From: Hymenobacter ruricola
GTDB lineage: Bacteria > Bacteroidota > Bacteroidia > Cytophagales > Hymenobacteraceae
Direction of reading: 5' to 3'
Length of the DNA stretch: 64,000 nucleotides
Assembly: GCF_015694525.1 (NCBI RefSeq)
Contig: NZ_JADQDM010000002.1
Coordinates: 806,001 to 870,000, forward strand
Positions within the stretch are counted from its first letter, which is position 1, and each line of letters opens with the position of its first letter. Under the pieces are notes generated by a model that saw only the letters and a program-made list of their open reading frames with translations, was not told where the DNA came from and did not search any database. The position numbers and the translations under genes are program-made. Shown piece by piece: positions 41,825 to 49,747 of the stretch.

Positions 41825-41832
41825 CAAATTTA
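41825..41832 (-). promoter_or_regulatory. Proximal -7 promoter element of the DUF1573 gene
   Basis: Minus strand TAAATTTG, 42 nt before the ATG at 41782. Confidence 0.6.
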
Positions 41833-41851
41833 CTGGTTTCGCAGGGACTCA

Positions 41852-41859
41852 CAAATTTA
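41852..41859 (-). promoter_or_regulatory. Distal -7 promoter element of the DUF1573 gene
   Basis: A second minus-strand TAAATTTG, 27 nt upstream of the proximal copy. Confidence 0.5.
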
Positions 41860-42009
41860 CGACCAAACTAATGGCCGCCCCTGAAGATACTGTGAAGTTC
41901 CTGCAACCCAACCGGGGCCATTTTCATTCCTACAATATTTTAAATATCTGATTTACAGCACAAAACCAACAGCACCTCGGCTACAACTCCGGTTTGCTGC
42001 GGCCGCGCC

Positions 42010-43440
42010 CTACTCGTCTTCCACGGGGTCGCTAATCAGCTTCTGCTGGAAATTCAGCAAAAATAGCCGCTCCGACGCCCGCGTGATGGCCGTGTAGAGC
42101 CAGCGCGCAAACTCGCCGGCCAGCGGCTCGTCGGGCTTCAGAAAGCCGTGGTCGACGAACACGGCCTGCCACTGCCCGCCCTGCGCCTTGTGGCAGGTGA
42201 GGGCGTAGGCAAACTTGATTTGCAAGGCGTTGAGGTAGGGGTCTTTGCGCATTTCCTTGTAGCGCTCGGCCTTGGTTTTGAGGTGGGCGTAGTCCTCGCT
42301 CACGGCCATGTACAGGGCGTTGTTGCGGTCCGATGGCAGGGCCGGGCTTTCGGTGTGCAGCGTGTCGAGCAGCAGCTTCACTTCGATTTCGGGCTCGTCG
42401 GGGTAGTCCACCAGCCGCACCTGGGCCTGCGCGAAATGAAAGCCGTACATCTCCTCGCGCCGGATGACCTTGCGGATTTCCAGAAAGTCGCCGTTGGCCA
42501 GAAAACCGATTTCCGAGTCTTTAGGCAGCCAGAAATAGTTGTTGCGCACCACCATCAGGTAGTCGCCGCCCTCAATCTCCTCCTCGGCATCGAACAAGGC
42601 CCGCCGGATGAGTTGGTTGTACTGGTTGGCGTTGCGGTTGGAGCGGCAGATGATGGTGGTGTTTTCGTGCCCAAACTGGCGGTAGGCCCAGCGCAGGCCG
42701 TCCTCCAGCTTGTCGCCGCCCATCTTGAAAATATCGCGGAAGCCCTTGGTGTGCAGCTGCACGTTGGGCACTTCCTCACGCAGCTCCTCGCGCAATTCGG
42801 TGGCATTCACCAATATGCCCGACTGCTGGGCCTGGCGCATCACCTGGCGCAGTTCCACGCTGCCCACCGTGGCCCGGAAGCGGTGGGCCAGCAAATCGGG
42901 GTCGAGGGCCGGGCTCAGGAGCTGGCCCACCGGCGGCAGCTGCGCCGTGTCGCCGATGAGCAGCAGCTTGTTGCTGGTTTTCTCAAACACGAAGCCCATT
43001 AAGTCGTCCAGCAGGCCGTTTTCGCCGAAGGCTTTCTCGTCCGAAATCATCGAGGCCTCATCCACGATGTAGAGCGTTTGCTCGGTGCGGTTGGGCTGGC
43101 GCTGGAAATTGAGCCGCTCAGACGGCGAGCCCGACGTTTGGCGGTAAATTTTCTTGTGGATGGTGCTGGCCGCCACGCCGGCGTAGCCCGCCATCACCTT
43201 GGCGGCGCGGCCGGTGGGCGCCAGCAGCGTGTACTTGCGCTGCAGCTTGTGCAGCCACTGCACCAGGGCACTCACCACGGTGGTTTTGCCGGTGCCGGCG
43301 TAGCCGCGCAGCACAAAAATCTTGCGCCCCGGCAACTGGTCTTTCAAAAAAGCGTCGAGCTGCGTGAACAGCTGCGCTTGGTCCTCGGTGGGTTCGTAGG
43401 GGAAGTAGTCGCGGACGGAGGGGGTGCGGAGGGTAAGCAT
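42010..43440 (-). CDS. RecD-like ATP-dependent DNA helicase
   Basis: A 476-residue superfamily 1B helicase. Walker A 'LRGYAGTGKTTVVSALVQWL' lies near residue 45, motif Ia/Ib 'TLLAPTGRAAKVMAGYAG', Walker B 'YIVDEASMISDE', motif III 'LLIGDTAQLPPVG', and the C-terminal UvrD_C_2 motifs 'YALTCHKAQGGQWQAVFVDHG' and 'RWLYTAITRASERLFLL'. It lacks the N-terminal extension of full RecD2 (over 700 residues) and matches the shorter stand-alone RecD-like helicases of Bacteroidota. Role: DNA repair or processing. No RecB/RecC partner is adjacent. Confidence 0.9.
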   Translation of the reverse strand: MLTLRTPSVRDYFPYEPTEDQAQLFTQLDAFLKDQLPGRKIFVLRGYAGTGKTTVVSALVQWLHKLQRKYTLLAPTGRAAKVMAGYAGVAASTIHKKIYRQTSGSPSERLNFQRQPNRTEQTLYIVDEASMISDEKAFGENGLLDDLMGFVFEKTSNKLLLIGDTAQLPPVGQLLSPALDPDLLAHRFRATVGSVELRQVMRQAQQSGILVNATELREELREEVPNVQLHTKGFRDIFKMGGDKLEDGLRWAYRQFGHENTTIICRSNRNANQYNQLIRRALFDAEEEIEGGDYLMVVRNNYFWLPKDSEIGFLANGDFLEIRKVIRREEMYGFHFAQAQVRLVDYPDEPEIEVKLLLDTLHTESPALPSDRNNALYMAVSEDYAHLKTKAERYKEMRKDPYLNALQIKFAYALTCHKAQGGQWQAVFVDHGFLKPDEPLAGEFARWLYTAITRASERLFLLNFQQKLISDPVEDE

Positions 43441-43475
43441 TGATTACAATTTCAATATCAAATCAAGTTATAAAG

Positions 43476-43979
43476 TCAATCGGCCCAATAAACGTGCTTT
43501 CTCCATAGCCTGAATCCTTGAAGCAGAATACGCCGCAGGACTTTGCGTTCTTGGCGAGGCCAAACTGCCGGAATTGAGCGGTATCCCAGCCTTTGCCATA
43601 TCCCATCTGTTGCATACAACAGCTCGAATACCCGGTTGCGAACCGGCGCCTTGGTATCGCCGTCAAAAGGTTTTCCGATACTTTGGCCTAAGTCAGAAAA
43701 CGCATTCCAAACGATTAACGAATTGGCAGGCGGCATTTTTTCTGGATTATCCATCCACGCGGCTACACTATCTAAATCATGCAGTTGCGGCTGCTCTGTT
43801 TTCAGTGGCAAGCCCTGTTCCCGGGCCAGCGCAATGATTTTGTCTCTGCTCCGAAATGCGGGCACCCGTTGATTGTCGAAGGTCCAGAAATATTCTTTTT
43901 CCAAACCTGCTATCCAAAGCAGGTACATATCCTGACGCTTAAACCGTGCCCATAAAACATGGTAAGTGACCTCGCTCAT
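43476..43979 (-). CDS. Small low-GC hypothetical protein
   Basis: A 167-residue soluble protein not recognised. It begins 'MSEVTYHVLWARFKRQDMYLLWIAGLEKEYFWTFDNQRVPAFRSRDKIIALAREQGL', suggesting a small alpha/beta fold, and ends with a basic helix 'ERKVLRRILLQGFRLWRK'. It is somewhat less GC-rich than its neighbours. A second frame is open over the last 200 bases, but the frame given here has the more protein-like, amphipathic C terminus. No operon partner is evident. Confidence 0.5.
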   Translation of the reverse strand: MSEVTYHVLWARFKRQDMYLLWIAGLEKEYFWTFDNQRVPAFRSRDKIIALAREQGLPLKTEQPQLHDLDSVAAWMDNPEKMPPANSLIVWNAFSDLGQSIGKPFDGDTKAPVRNRVFELLYATDGIWQRLGYRSIPAVWPRQERKVLRRILLQGFRLWRKHVYWAD

Positions 43980-44013
43980 CTGTACTACCGGCTTGGTTTG
44001 CGCAATTCAGTTA

Positions 44014-44460
44014 TTAAGCCGGCTCAATGACCACCATCGTGCCGCTGGCTTTGGCGATGAGCAGGTCGTCGCACCACACTTCCGCTTCGCAGAATTGCAG
44101 GCGGCGCCCGGCTTTCAACACCCAACCGATGGCTTTTAATTTCTGGCCCACGCCGGGGTGCAGGTAGGAAACCTTTAAGTCGGAGGTTACCAAGCCGTGG
44201 TCGTCGGGAATGAGGGTGACGCCGGCAAACCCGGCCACCAAATCGGCCATCGTGGCAATGAGGCCGCCGTGGGCAAAGCCGCGCTGCTGCTGGTGCTGCT
44301 CGCCCATCATAAGCTCAGCCTCGACCCGGCCGGGGGTTATCACCGTCAAATCGGCCCCGATGAGGTGCATAAACCGCTGCCCCGTAAGCTTGCGGCGAAT
44401 GCGGGCTTCGAGGTCGGAAAGGGCTGTAGAAGTGGGCGTTTTGGAAGAATTGAGCGACAC
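44014..44460 (-). CDS. PaaI-type hotdog thioesterase
   Basis: A 148-residue acyl-CoA thioesterase-like protein with a single hotdog domain. The central helix motif is 'QRGFAHGGLIATMADLVAGFAG' (HGG), followed by 'LVTSDLKVSYLHPGVGQKLKAIGWVLKAGRRLQFCEAEVW'. It probably hydrolyses short or aromatic acyl-CoAs. Its start is a GTG at 44460; an ATG-initiated version would begin within the domain. Confidence 0.85.
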   Translation of the reverse strand: MSLNSSKTPTSTALSDLEARIRRKLTGQRFMHLIGADLTVITPGRVEAELMMGEQHQQQRGFAHGGLIATMADLVAGFAGVTLIPDDHGLVTSDLKVSYLHPGVGQKLKAIGWVLKAGRRLQFCEAEVWCDDLLIAKASGTMVVIEPA

Positions 44461-44828
44461 GAAATTCTGCTATGTTTGCTTAAAAGAAAAGGTCAAACTG
44501 ACGCACTTATGCTTTATACCGCCTTGTACCAATGGCCTTGCAGATGGACTTTTTAGGACTATAAAACCACCTTTGCAGGCTGTTGGCGGCACTTTGCGCA
44601 TCAGTACGCCAAAGGTACTGGCTGGGCTCTGCCTGTTGGCTCCGGCGCGTTCAGGTAGCATTTCATTGGGGACGTGGAACAGGCTCCGGCATCGTTATAG
44701 CCGGCGGCTGTGCGCAACCGTGGCGCTTTTATTTTCAGTTTTGGGCACATAACAACGGCGGACGCCCAGCGTTAGCCGTACACGGTTGCTTGCTTCTCCT
44801 TCGGAAGCCTGCTGTGCTACTCCACCCC
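44461..44828. other. Intergenic region of about 370 bases with unassigned promoters
   Basis: No convincing CDS. A perfect plus-strand -7 element TATGTTTG is at 44471-44478, and a minus-strand TACCTTTG is at about 44609-44616, far from the hotdog start. The only ATG frame near the plus element encodes 15 residues (44509). It may be a long leader of the NUDIX gene or a small RNA; nothing conserved could be read by eye. Confidence 0.4.
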
Positions 44829-45335
44829 ATGTCCGACGCTACGATACTTTCTCCCGATGCATTGCTGGCCGCCTATTCGGGCAAAGTGCGGGTGCGGGTG
44901 GGCGGGCTGCTGCTGCGCGCCGGGGCGTTGCTGCTGGCCGGCCACCGCGGCCTGCTGCCCCAGGGGGCGCCGTTTTGGTCGCCGCCCGGCGGGGGCTGGC
45001 AGTTTGGCGAAAGCCTGAAGGCAGCGCTGGTGCGCGAGTTTCGCGAAGAAACCGGCCTGACGGTGCAGGTAGGGCGCTTTTTGCACCTGCACGAATTCAG
45101 CACCGACAAGCTGCAGGCGCTGGAGCTGTTTTTTGAAGTGCTGGCCGACGACGACGCGCAGCCTCAGCTCGGCCACGACCCCGAACACGCCCCCGATAAG
45201 CAATTGCTCGTTGACGTCGCCTGGCACACGCCCCGGCAGCTGCTGCACCTGCCCCCGGCGCAGGTGCACCCCGTGCTGCAGCACGTCCTCAGCACCGACG
45301 ATGTCTTTGTGCCCCAGGTGCGCTTCGTGGAATAA
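44829..45335 (+). CDS. NUDIX hydrolase
   Basis: A 168-residue Nudix pyrophosphatase. The Nudix box GX5EX7REUXEEXGU is complete in 'GGGWQFGESLKAALVREFREETGLTV' (about 58-83). The N terminus 'VRVRVGGLLLRAGALLLAGHRG' is the usual first strand pair. It hydrolyses a nucleoside-diphosphate-linked substrate that cannot be told from sequence. The start at 44829 is chosen over a long upstream extension that reads through non-coding sequence. Confidence 0.88.
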   Translation: MSDATILSPDALLAAYSGKVRVRVGGLLLRAGALLLAGHRGLLPQGAPFWSPPGGGWQFGESLKAALVREFREETGLTVQVGRFLHLHEFSTDKLQALELFFEVLADDDAQPQLGHDPEHAPDKQLLVDVAWHTPRQLLHLPPAQVHPVLQHVLSTDDVFVPQVRFVE

Positions 45336-45344
45336 GGCTTGAGG

Positions 45345-45437
45345 ACGTCCTGCTGAGCGCCACCGAAGCAGCTCTGCTGCAACGCTGAATCGGAGTAGTT
45401 GCGCGGCAAAGAGGTTGCGGCTACGCCCAACGGGACG
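45345..45437. repeat. Degenerate palindromic element
   Basis: ACGTCCTGCTGAGCGCCACC followed by GAAGCAGCTCTGCTGC pairs imperfectly with AGAGGTTGCGGCTACGCCCA and CGGGACG; it is a decayed TCATGCTGAGC-class copy. Confidence 0.55.
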
Positions 45438-45465
45438 GGCTTCCATTCCTCGCCAGGCGCGGCGT

Positions 45466-45473
45466 TATCTTTG
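45466..45473 (+). promoter_or_regulatory. -7 promoter element of the DUF3822 gene
   Basis: TATCTTTG, 20 nt before the GTG at 45494. Confidence 0.6.
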
Positions 45474-45493
45474 GCCTGTTTCGCCCCGATTTC

Positions 45494-46360
45494 GTGCCCG
45501 TTTCCGCTACTTCTCTTTCTTCCGCTTCGGCGGGCGCCCAGCTGCGCCTGCGCGACGAAACCTTCGACCCCGCCAACCTGGGGGCCTACAACCTGTACCT
45601 GCTGGCCAGCCCCACACGGCTCCAACTGGCCGCTGTCGACGTGGAGCGCCACAAGTTCGTGCTGCTCGAAGAACACGCCCTAACGGCCGGCGGGCTGGCC
45701 GCGCTCGAACTCCAGCACGACTGCCTGGGCCAGCGCGGCTGGAACGCCGTGCGCCTGGCCGTCACGGGCCGGGGCTTCACGCTGCTGCCGGCGCCCCTGT
45801 TCCGGCCCGGCGATGAGGAAGCGGCCCTGCGCCTGCACCACGCCCCCTCTGCCGCCGAAACCGTGCGCCATACTACCCACCCGGGCCTGGAGCTGGTGAA
45901 CGTGTTTGCGGCCGACGCGCGCCAGGCCGACTGGCTGGCCGCTACCCACGGCGCCAGCGGCCGGCTGCTGCACCACACCAGCGCCCTGCTGGCCGGGCTG
46001 GTGCACCAGCGCGGGGCCGCCGCGCCGCGCCGCCTCTACCTCAACCCCGGCCCGCAGGAGCTCACCCTGGTGGTGCTGGGCCAGCACCTCGAATACTGCA
46101 ACGTCTTTTCCTGCACCACGGCCGAGGACGTGGTGTACTACACCATTCTGGTGATGCAGGAGCTGCACCTCGACCCCGACCAGGACGAGGTGACTGTGTG
46201 GGGCGAACTCATGCCCGACTCGGCCATTTTCAGCCTGCTGCGCACCTACGTGCGCAACGTGCGCTTCGGCCCGCGCCCCGGCAACGTGCAGTACAGCTAC
46301 CGGCTCAACGACGTGTTTGAGTACCGGTACTTCGATTTGTTCAGCCTGCACTTTTGTTAA
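45494..46360 (+). CDS. DUF3822 family protein
   Basis: A 288-residue protein of the DUF3822 family, which has a split actin-like ATPase appearance and is a regular neighbour of rsmD and coaD in Bacteroidota. Blocks seen: 'LRLRDETFDPANLGAYNLYLLASPTRLQLAAVD', 'LHHTSALLAGLVHQRG' and 'RRLYLNPGPQELTLVVLGQHLEYCNVFSCTTAEDVVYYTILVMQELHL'. Function is unknown. It starts with GTG 20 nt after a -7 element. Its stop codon lies in the left end of an AT-rich inverted repeat. No rsmD lies between it and coaD here, unlike in many relatives. Confidence 0.85.
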   Translation: MPVSATSLSSASAGAQLRLRDETFDPANLGAYNLYLLASPTRLQLAAVDVERHKFVLLEEHALTAGGLAALELQHDCLGQRGWNAVRLAVTGRGFTLLPAPLFRPGDEEAALRLHHAPSAAETVRHTTHPGLELVNVFAADARQADWLAATHGASGRLLHHTSALLAGLVHQRGAAAPRRLYLNPGPQELTLVVLGQHLEYCNVFSCTTAEDVVYYTILVMQELHLDPDQDEVTVWGELMPDSAIFSLLRTYVRNVRFGPRPGNVQYSYRLNDVFEYRYFDLFSLHFC

Positions 46361-46466
46361 TTATCAATCAGAAATGATGAGTTATAAATTTTTGCTTCGC
46401 TGGTAACGGCAGCTATAATTCCCAACTCGTACTTTTTAATTCATAATTTCTAATTCGTAATTAACT
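46356..46466. repeat. AT-rich inverted repeat at the DUF3822 stop
   Basis: GTTAATTATCAATCAGAAAT... pairs imperfectly with ...ATTTCTAATTCGTAATTAAC; arms about 33 bp. The left end overlaps the TAA stop (46358-46360), and the right end is 4 nt before the coaD ATG, so the element fills the gap. Confidence 0.8.
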
Positions 46467-46470
46467 CCCA

Positions 46471-46947
46471 ATGTCCCGCATTGCAGTTTTCCCCGGCTCC
46501 TTCGACCCCTTCACCAACGGGCACCTCGATGTGGTGCGGCGCGGCGTGCGGCTTTTCGATGAGGTAATTGTGGCCATTGGCACCAATAGCAGCAAGCAGC
46601 GCTACCTGCCCGTAGAACAGATGGTGGGGCTGATTGCCGATGTATTCCGGGACGAGCCGCGGGTGACGGTGCGCACGTTCAAGGGCCTCACCGCCGAATT
46701 TGCCCGCGAAGTGGGTGCCCGCTACCTGCTGCGCGGCCTGCGCACCAGCGTCGATTTCGAGTACGAAAAACCCATTGCCTACGGCAACCAGCACGTTAAC
46801 CCCGACCTGGAAACCGTGTTTTTGCTCACTTCGCCCACGCTGGGCGCCATCAGCAGCACCATCATCCGCGACATTCACCGCTTCGGGGGCAATGTTGATG
46901 CTTTTTTGCCCTTTGCCATGCCGTCGCTGGGCACCTGGAGCAACTAG
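46471..46947 (+). CDS. coaD: Phosphopantetheine adenylyltransferase
   Basis: A 158-residue nucleotidyltransferase catalysing the penultimate step of coenzyme A synthesis (4'-phosphopantetheine + ATP to dephospho-CoA). Motifs: 'AVFPGSFDPFTNGHLDVVRRG' with the (T/H)xGH box, 'YLLRGLRTSVDFEYEKPIAYGNQ', and 'TVFLLTSPTLGAISSTIIRDI' with the ISSTxxR signature. Length is normal. It follows the DUF3822 gene in the same direction. Confidence 0.96.
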   Translation: MSRIAVFPGSFDPFTNGHLDVVRRGVRLFDEVIVAIGTNSSKQRYLPVEQMVGLIADVFRDEPRVTVRTFKGLTAEFAREVGARYLLRGLRTSVDFEYEKPIAYGNQHVNPDLETVFLLTSPTLGAISSTIIRDIHRFGGNVDAFLPFAMPSLGTWSN

Positions 46948-46954
46948 GGAACTA

Positions 46955-47434
46955 CTATTGGTTCAGCGCAATGGGCAACACCCGCAAGCCGAACAGCCGG
47001 GTGGGGTGCTGCGTTTGGAAAACCGGCAGCACCAGGTACTTGTCGGCCCCGAGCTGCAGGCGGGCTCGGCTCATTAGCTCGTCCTCGTTGCTCCCCAGCA
47101 GCAGCAAGTCGTTGACTTGCCGCGTACGGTTGTCGTAGGCCACCACCAGGGCCAGGCCCCGGCTCCGGAACAGGGCCAGCGAATCCGCTTTGTCGCCGTG
47201 CTGCGGCTCGGAAGCCAGCGTGGGGTCCGCAAAGCCGGGCGGCATGGGCAGCGGCGGCCCTAGCCGCGCGTTCATCTCGTCAATGGAGAGATTGAGCAGG
47301 GCCGGCACGTCGACGCCGGCCTGCGGGTGCGCGGCGGGGGCCCGGGGCACGTAGTCGCGCCGGGGCTCGTGCGTGCCGGAGCACGCGCCCGCCCCCATTG
47401 CCGCCGCCAAAAGCCCTATCAGAATCGGTCGCAT
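46955..47434 (-). CDS. Small lipoprotein of unknown function
   Basis: A 159-residue lipoprotein: signal peptide with lipobox GAGAC (Cys about 18), a short Pro-rich linker, then a small domain with 'LNLSIDEMNARLGPPLPMPPGF' and 'LALFRSRGLALVVAYDNRTRQVNDLLLLGSNEDELMSRARLQLGADKYLVLPVF'. The second part has strand-turn-strand character, like proteins that monitor a small ligand; no family is named. The start follows the stop of the upstream NUDIX gene by 16 nt on the same strand, so the two may be co-transcribed. Confidence 0.6.
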   Translation of the reverse strand: MRPILIGLLAAAMGAGACSGTHEPRRDYVPRAPAAHPQAGVDVPALLNLSIDEMNARLGPPLPMPPGFADPTLASEPQHGDKADSLALFRSRGLALVVAYDNRTRQVNDLLLLGSNEDELMSRARLQLGADKYLVLPVFQTQHPTRLFGLRVLPIALNQ

Positions 47435-47450
47435 CGACCGCAATATACCA

Positions 47451-48155
47451 TTATTTCCCAGTGGCCGGGGTTTCCTTGGCGGGCTTGCCGGCCATGTGGC
47501 TGAGGTAGTAGCGCACCACCAGGGCGATGGAAGCATAGGAATCCTCCAGTTTGGCCAGGGCCTCTTGTGGCGACATCCAGCGCACTTCTTCGATGTATTC
47601 CTCGGTCTGGGGCTTCATCACGCTGTCGTCGAGGCACTTCATGAGGTACCAGTTGGTTTTTTTCAGCATCTTGTTGCCCTTGTAGGCGTAGCTGTGCCAG
47701 GTGCTGGGCAGCTTGTCGCCGAGTTCGAGCTTGATGTTGGTTTCCTCTTCCACTTCGCGCAGGGCGCCGGCGGCCTGGTCCTCGTCGCTCTTGAGCTTGC
47801 CTTTGGGCAGGTCCCATTTGCCGAGGCGGTAAATCATGAGGACCTGGTCGCCCTTCACCACCAGCCCGCCGCCGGCTTTGGCAATTTTGAACTGGTCTTT
47901 CAGATGCAGGATGACGTGCTTTTTCTTCTTAACCAGCATGGTCAGCGACTTCAGCTTTTTCAGCTTTTTCACTTCCATCAGGCGCAGGAGGCGGTCGATG
48001 AACAGCGGACCGGCGTCCTTCACCAGCACGTCGCCCACCAGGTCTTTCGACGTGAAATCGTCGTCGGGGTTCAGCACCAGGTCGAATTTGTGCTTGTATA
48101 CTTTCTCGCTGAGCTTTTTGATGACCAGCGGGATGTCGTTGATGAAAATATTCAT
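47451..48155 (-). CDS. NUDIX hydrolase with N-terminal domain
   Basis: A 234-residue protein. The N-terminal roughly 90 residues ('NIFINDIPLVIKKLSEKVYKHKFDLVL...LKKLKSLTMLVKKKKHVILHL') form a separate domain common in Bacteroidota NUDIX proteins located near coaD. The Nudix box follows in 'LPKGKLKSDEDQAAGALREVEEETNIKLEL' (about 118-145). Substrate is unknown. The minus-strand sequence TATCTTGC near 48243 is a degenerate -7 element, back to back with the promoter of the next gene. Confidence 0.88.
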   Translation of the reverse strand: MNIFINDIPLVIKKLSEKVYKHKFDLVLNPDDDFTSKDLVGDVLVKDAGPLFIDRLLRLMEVKKLKKLKSLTMLVKKKKHVILHLKDQFKIAKAGGGLVVKGDQVLMIYRLGKWDLPKGKLKSDEDQAAGALREVEEETNIKLELGDKLPSTWHSYAYKGNKMLKKTNWYLMKCLDDSVMKPQTEEYIEEVRWMSPQEALAKLEDSYASIALVVRYYLSHMAGKPAKETPATGK

Positions 48156-48278
48156 CGGAAAAGCGGCTAGGGAAAACGATAACGGGCAACGGGGCCGCCG
48201 AAATCAGAAAAGAAATGAGAAGAAAGCTCCGGGCAGCGGCCGCAAGATACGGGGCCCGGCCGATTTGCCGGAGTGCCG

Positions 48279-48286
48279 CATCTTTG
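48279..48286 (+). promoter_or_regulatory. Near-consensus -7 element with 4-nt spacing
   Basis: CATCTTTG, then CGCC, then ATG at 48291; predicted leaderless start. Confidence 0.5.
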
Positions 48287-48290
48287 CGCC

Positions 48291-48794
48291 ATGACGCGCA
48301 TTGGCCTGCTTTCCGACACCCATAGCTACTTCGACGAGCGCATCGCGCATCATCTGCGCGGCTGCGACGAAATCTGGCACGCCGGAGATTTCGGCGACGC
48401 CCGCGTGGTGGACGAACTGCAGGCCTTAGCGCCGCGCTTTCGGGGCGTGTACGGCAATATCGACGGCGCGGACGTGCGCCGGACCCAGCCGTTGGTGCAA
48501 AATTTTGAAATTGAGGGCCTGCGGGTGCTCATGACGCACATCGGCGGCTACCCCGGGCACTACGCGCCGGCGGCCCGCCCCCTGCTGGCCGAAACGCGGC
48601 CGGGCCTGTTCATCACGGGCCATTCGCACATCCTGCGCGTCATGCCCGATAAAAAGCTGGGCCTGCTGCACCTGAACCCCGGCGCGGCCGGGCGGCACGG
48701 GTTTCATCAGGTGCGCACGCTGCTGCGGTTTGGTGTGGAGGCCGGCCGGGTGGTGGACTTGCAGGCCGTAGAGCTGGGCAAGCGGGCAGGGTAA
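48291..48794 (+). CDS. YfcE/MJ0936-type metallophosphodiesterase
   Basis: A 167-residue calcineurin-like phosphoesterase. Metal-binding motifs are complete: 'IGLLSDTHSYFDE' (D, H), 'EIWHAGDFGDARVVDEL' (GDF), 'VYGNIDGADV' (GN in place of GNH), 'VLMTHIGGYPGHY' and 'LFITGHSHILRV' (GHSH), with the family tail 'LLHLNPGAAGRHG'. These enzymes hydrolyse phosphodiesters with Mn2+. The ATG at 48291 is supported by the adjacent -7 element. Confidence 0.92.
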   Translation: MTRIGLLSDTHSYFDERIAHHLRGCDEIWHAGDFGDARVVDELQALAPRFRGVYGNIDGADVRRTQPLVQNFEIEGLRVLMTHIGGYPGHYAPAARPLLAETRPGLFITGHSHILRVMPDKKLGLLHLNPGAAGRHGFHQVRTLLRFGVEAGRVVDLQAVELGKRAG

Positions 48795-48825
48795 GTGCCT
48801 TTGGGAGAACTCACAGGCTTGAGAG

Positions 48826-48945
48826 GTTAAAAAGAGCGGTCATGTCGAGCTTGTCGAGACATCTCGCGTGCTAAAGTAATCCTAATGATTTGATTTACTT
48901 TAGCACGCAAGATGTCTTGACAAGCTCGACATGACCGCTCTTTAA
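48826..48945. repeat. Long palindromic element, class TCATGTCGAGC
   Basis: Arms over 50 bp, nearly perfect (AGAGCGGTCATGTCGAGCTT, inner GAGACATCTCGCGTGCTAAA) with a short centre containing CCTAATGATTTG. It lies 31 nt after the phosphodiesterase stop. Confidence 0.9.
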
Positions 48946-48972
48946 CTGACTGCGCCCCAGCAGCTCCACACC

Positions 48973-49007
48973 AAAAAGCCCCGGCTCTTTGCAGAACCGG
49001 GGCTTTT
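48973..49007 (+). terminator. Rho-independent terminator
   Basis: Stem AAAAGCCCCGG / CCGGGGCTTTT with a 12-nt loop, downstream of the palindrome and between two converging genes. Confidence 0.8.
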
Positions 49008-49037
49008 CACAATAAGATAGGCTGGTTGCAGAGAACA

Positions 49038-49070
49038 GGACGGATTGCCGCGCTGCGCTCGCACTGACAG
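49038..49070. repeat. Orphan arm of a palindromic element (TGCGAGC class)
   Basis: GGACGGATTGCCGCGCTGCG then CTCGCACTGACAG has the layout of a right arm, but no left arm is present. Confidence 0.5.
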
Positions 49071-49081
49071 CTACCGTCTGT

Positions 49082-49507
49082 TTACAGCGCGATTTCGGGC
49101 TTGGGGTGCTCGCCTTCCTGGCCGTCTTCGTTCACGGGCTTGGTGACGGCTTCGGCGTCGTCGAAAGCTTCGGCGTTGGCGGCGGTGTCGTCGGCAGCAG
49201 CGGGCGAAACGGCTTCTTTTACGGTCTCAACGGCGTCGGCTACCACTTCCTTGGCTTTCTCCACCACGGAGCTGTGGGCCACGGTTTCGGCCACTTCTTT
49301 CACCTTGTCGACGGCGGCAGAAGCGGTGTTTTTCACGGCAGCCACGGCGCCGGCCACGCCACCGGTGGTGGCGAAACGCGACTTCAGCTCCTCGATGTCC
49401 ACGTTTTTCAGAACGGGCGTGCGGAGCAACTCCTTGATGATGTGCTGCTTGTTGTTGGCGCGGGCAATGTTCTTGCGGTGCTTGCGCTTGAGGCGGGTAA
49501 CGGACAT
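49082..49507 (-). CDS. Hypothetical protein with amphipathic Ala/Val/Lys helices
   Basis: A 141-residue protein. Residues 1-30 are highly basic ('VTRLKRKHRKNIARANNKQHIIKELLR'), and a short segment follows ('TPVLKNVDIEELKSRFA'). Then come 11-residue-like amphipathic repeats ('VKNTASAAVDKVKEVAETVAHSSVVEKAKEVVADAVETVKEAV') similar to LEA or apolipoprotein-like proteins, and an acidic tail. It may bind nucleic acid or membranes; no function is assigned. The ATG at 49507 is supported by a -7 element at 49549-49556. Confidence 0.65.
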   Translation of the reverse strand: MSVTRLKRKHRKNIARANNKQHIIKELLRTPVLKNVDIEELKSRFATTGGVAGAVAAVKNTASAAVDKVKEVAETVAHSSVVEKAKEVVADAVETVKEAVSPAAADDTAANAEAFDDAEAVTKPVNEDGQEGEHPKPEIAL

Positions 49508-49548
49508 GGTGCCGGGATGGTTAAAGTCTAAGCTTACGAAACGGAGGG

Positions 49549-49556
49549 CAAAAGTA
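49549..49556 (-). promoter_or_regulatory. -7 promoter element
   Basis: Minus strand TACTTTTG, 41 nt before the ATG at 49507; divergent from the element at 49647. Confidence 0.6.
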
Positions 49557-49646
49557 GGGCTTTCATCTGAGAAGTGCAAGCCCGTGAGGCATTTTGCTGA
49601 ATTACTGCGCTTTCAGGCCCCTTCCGCCGCCCCGGCATTTGGGGGC

Positions 49647-49654
49647 TACTTTTG
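49647..49654 (+). promoter_or_regulatory. -7 promoter element of the threonine aldolase gene
   Basis: TACTTTTG on the plus strand, 93 nt before the ATG at 49748, giving a leader of about 85 nt. Confidence 0.5.
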
Positions 49655-49747
49655 CCTATTGAGGGCTACGCGCCGCCTCGTGATGAGGCAGGCGCGGCCC
49701 GCCGGGGCATTTTCCCTGACTTCTGCCTTTCTGTTCCATCGTTTGCT

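Noticed and set aside
43463-43666. Alternative 67-codon frame over the end of the 43476-43979 gene, as evidence for a frameshift
   Set aside because: The longer frame has a coherent amphipathic C terminus, and nothing independent supports a shift.
44750-44785. Integron attC-like string (AACAACGG...GCGTTAGCC)
   Set aside because: The pairing left half of an attC site was not found, GTTAGCC does not fit the consensus well, and there is no integrase or cassette structure.
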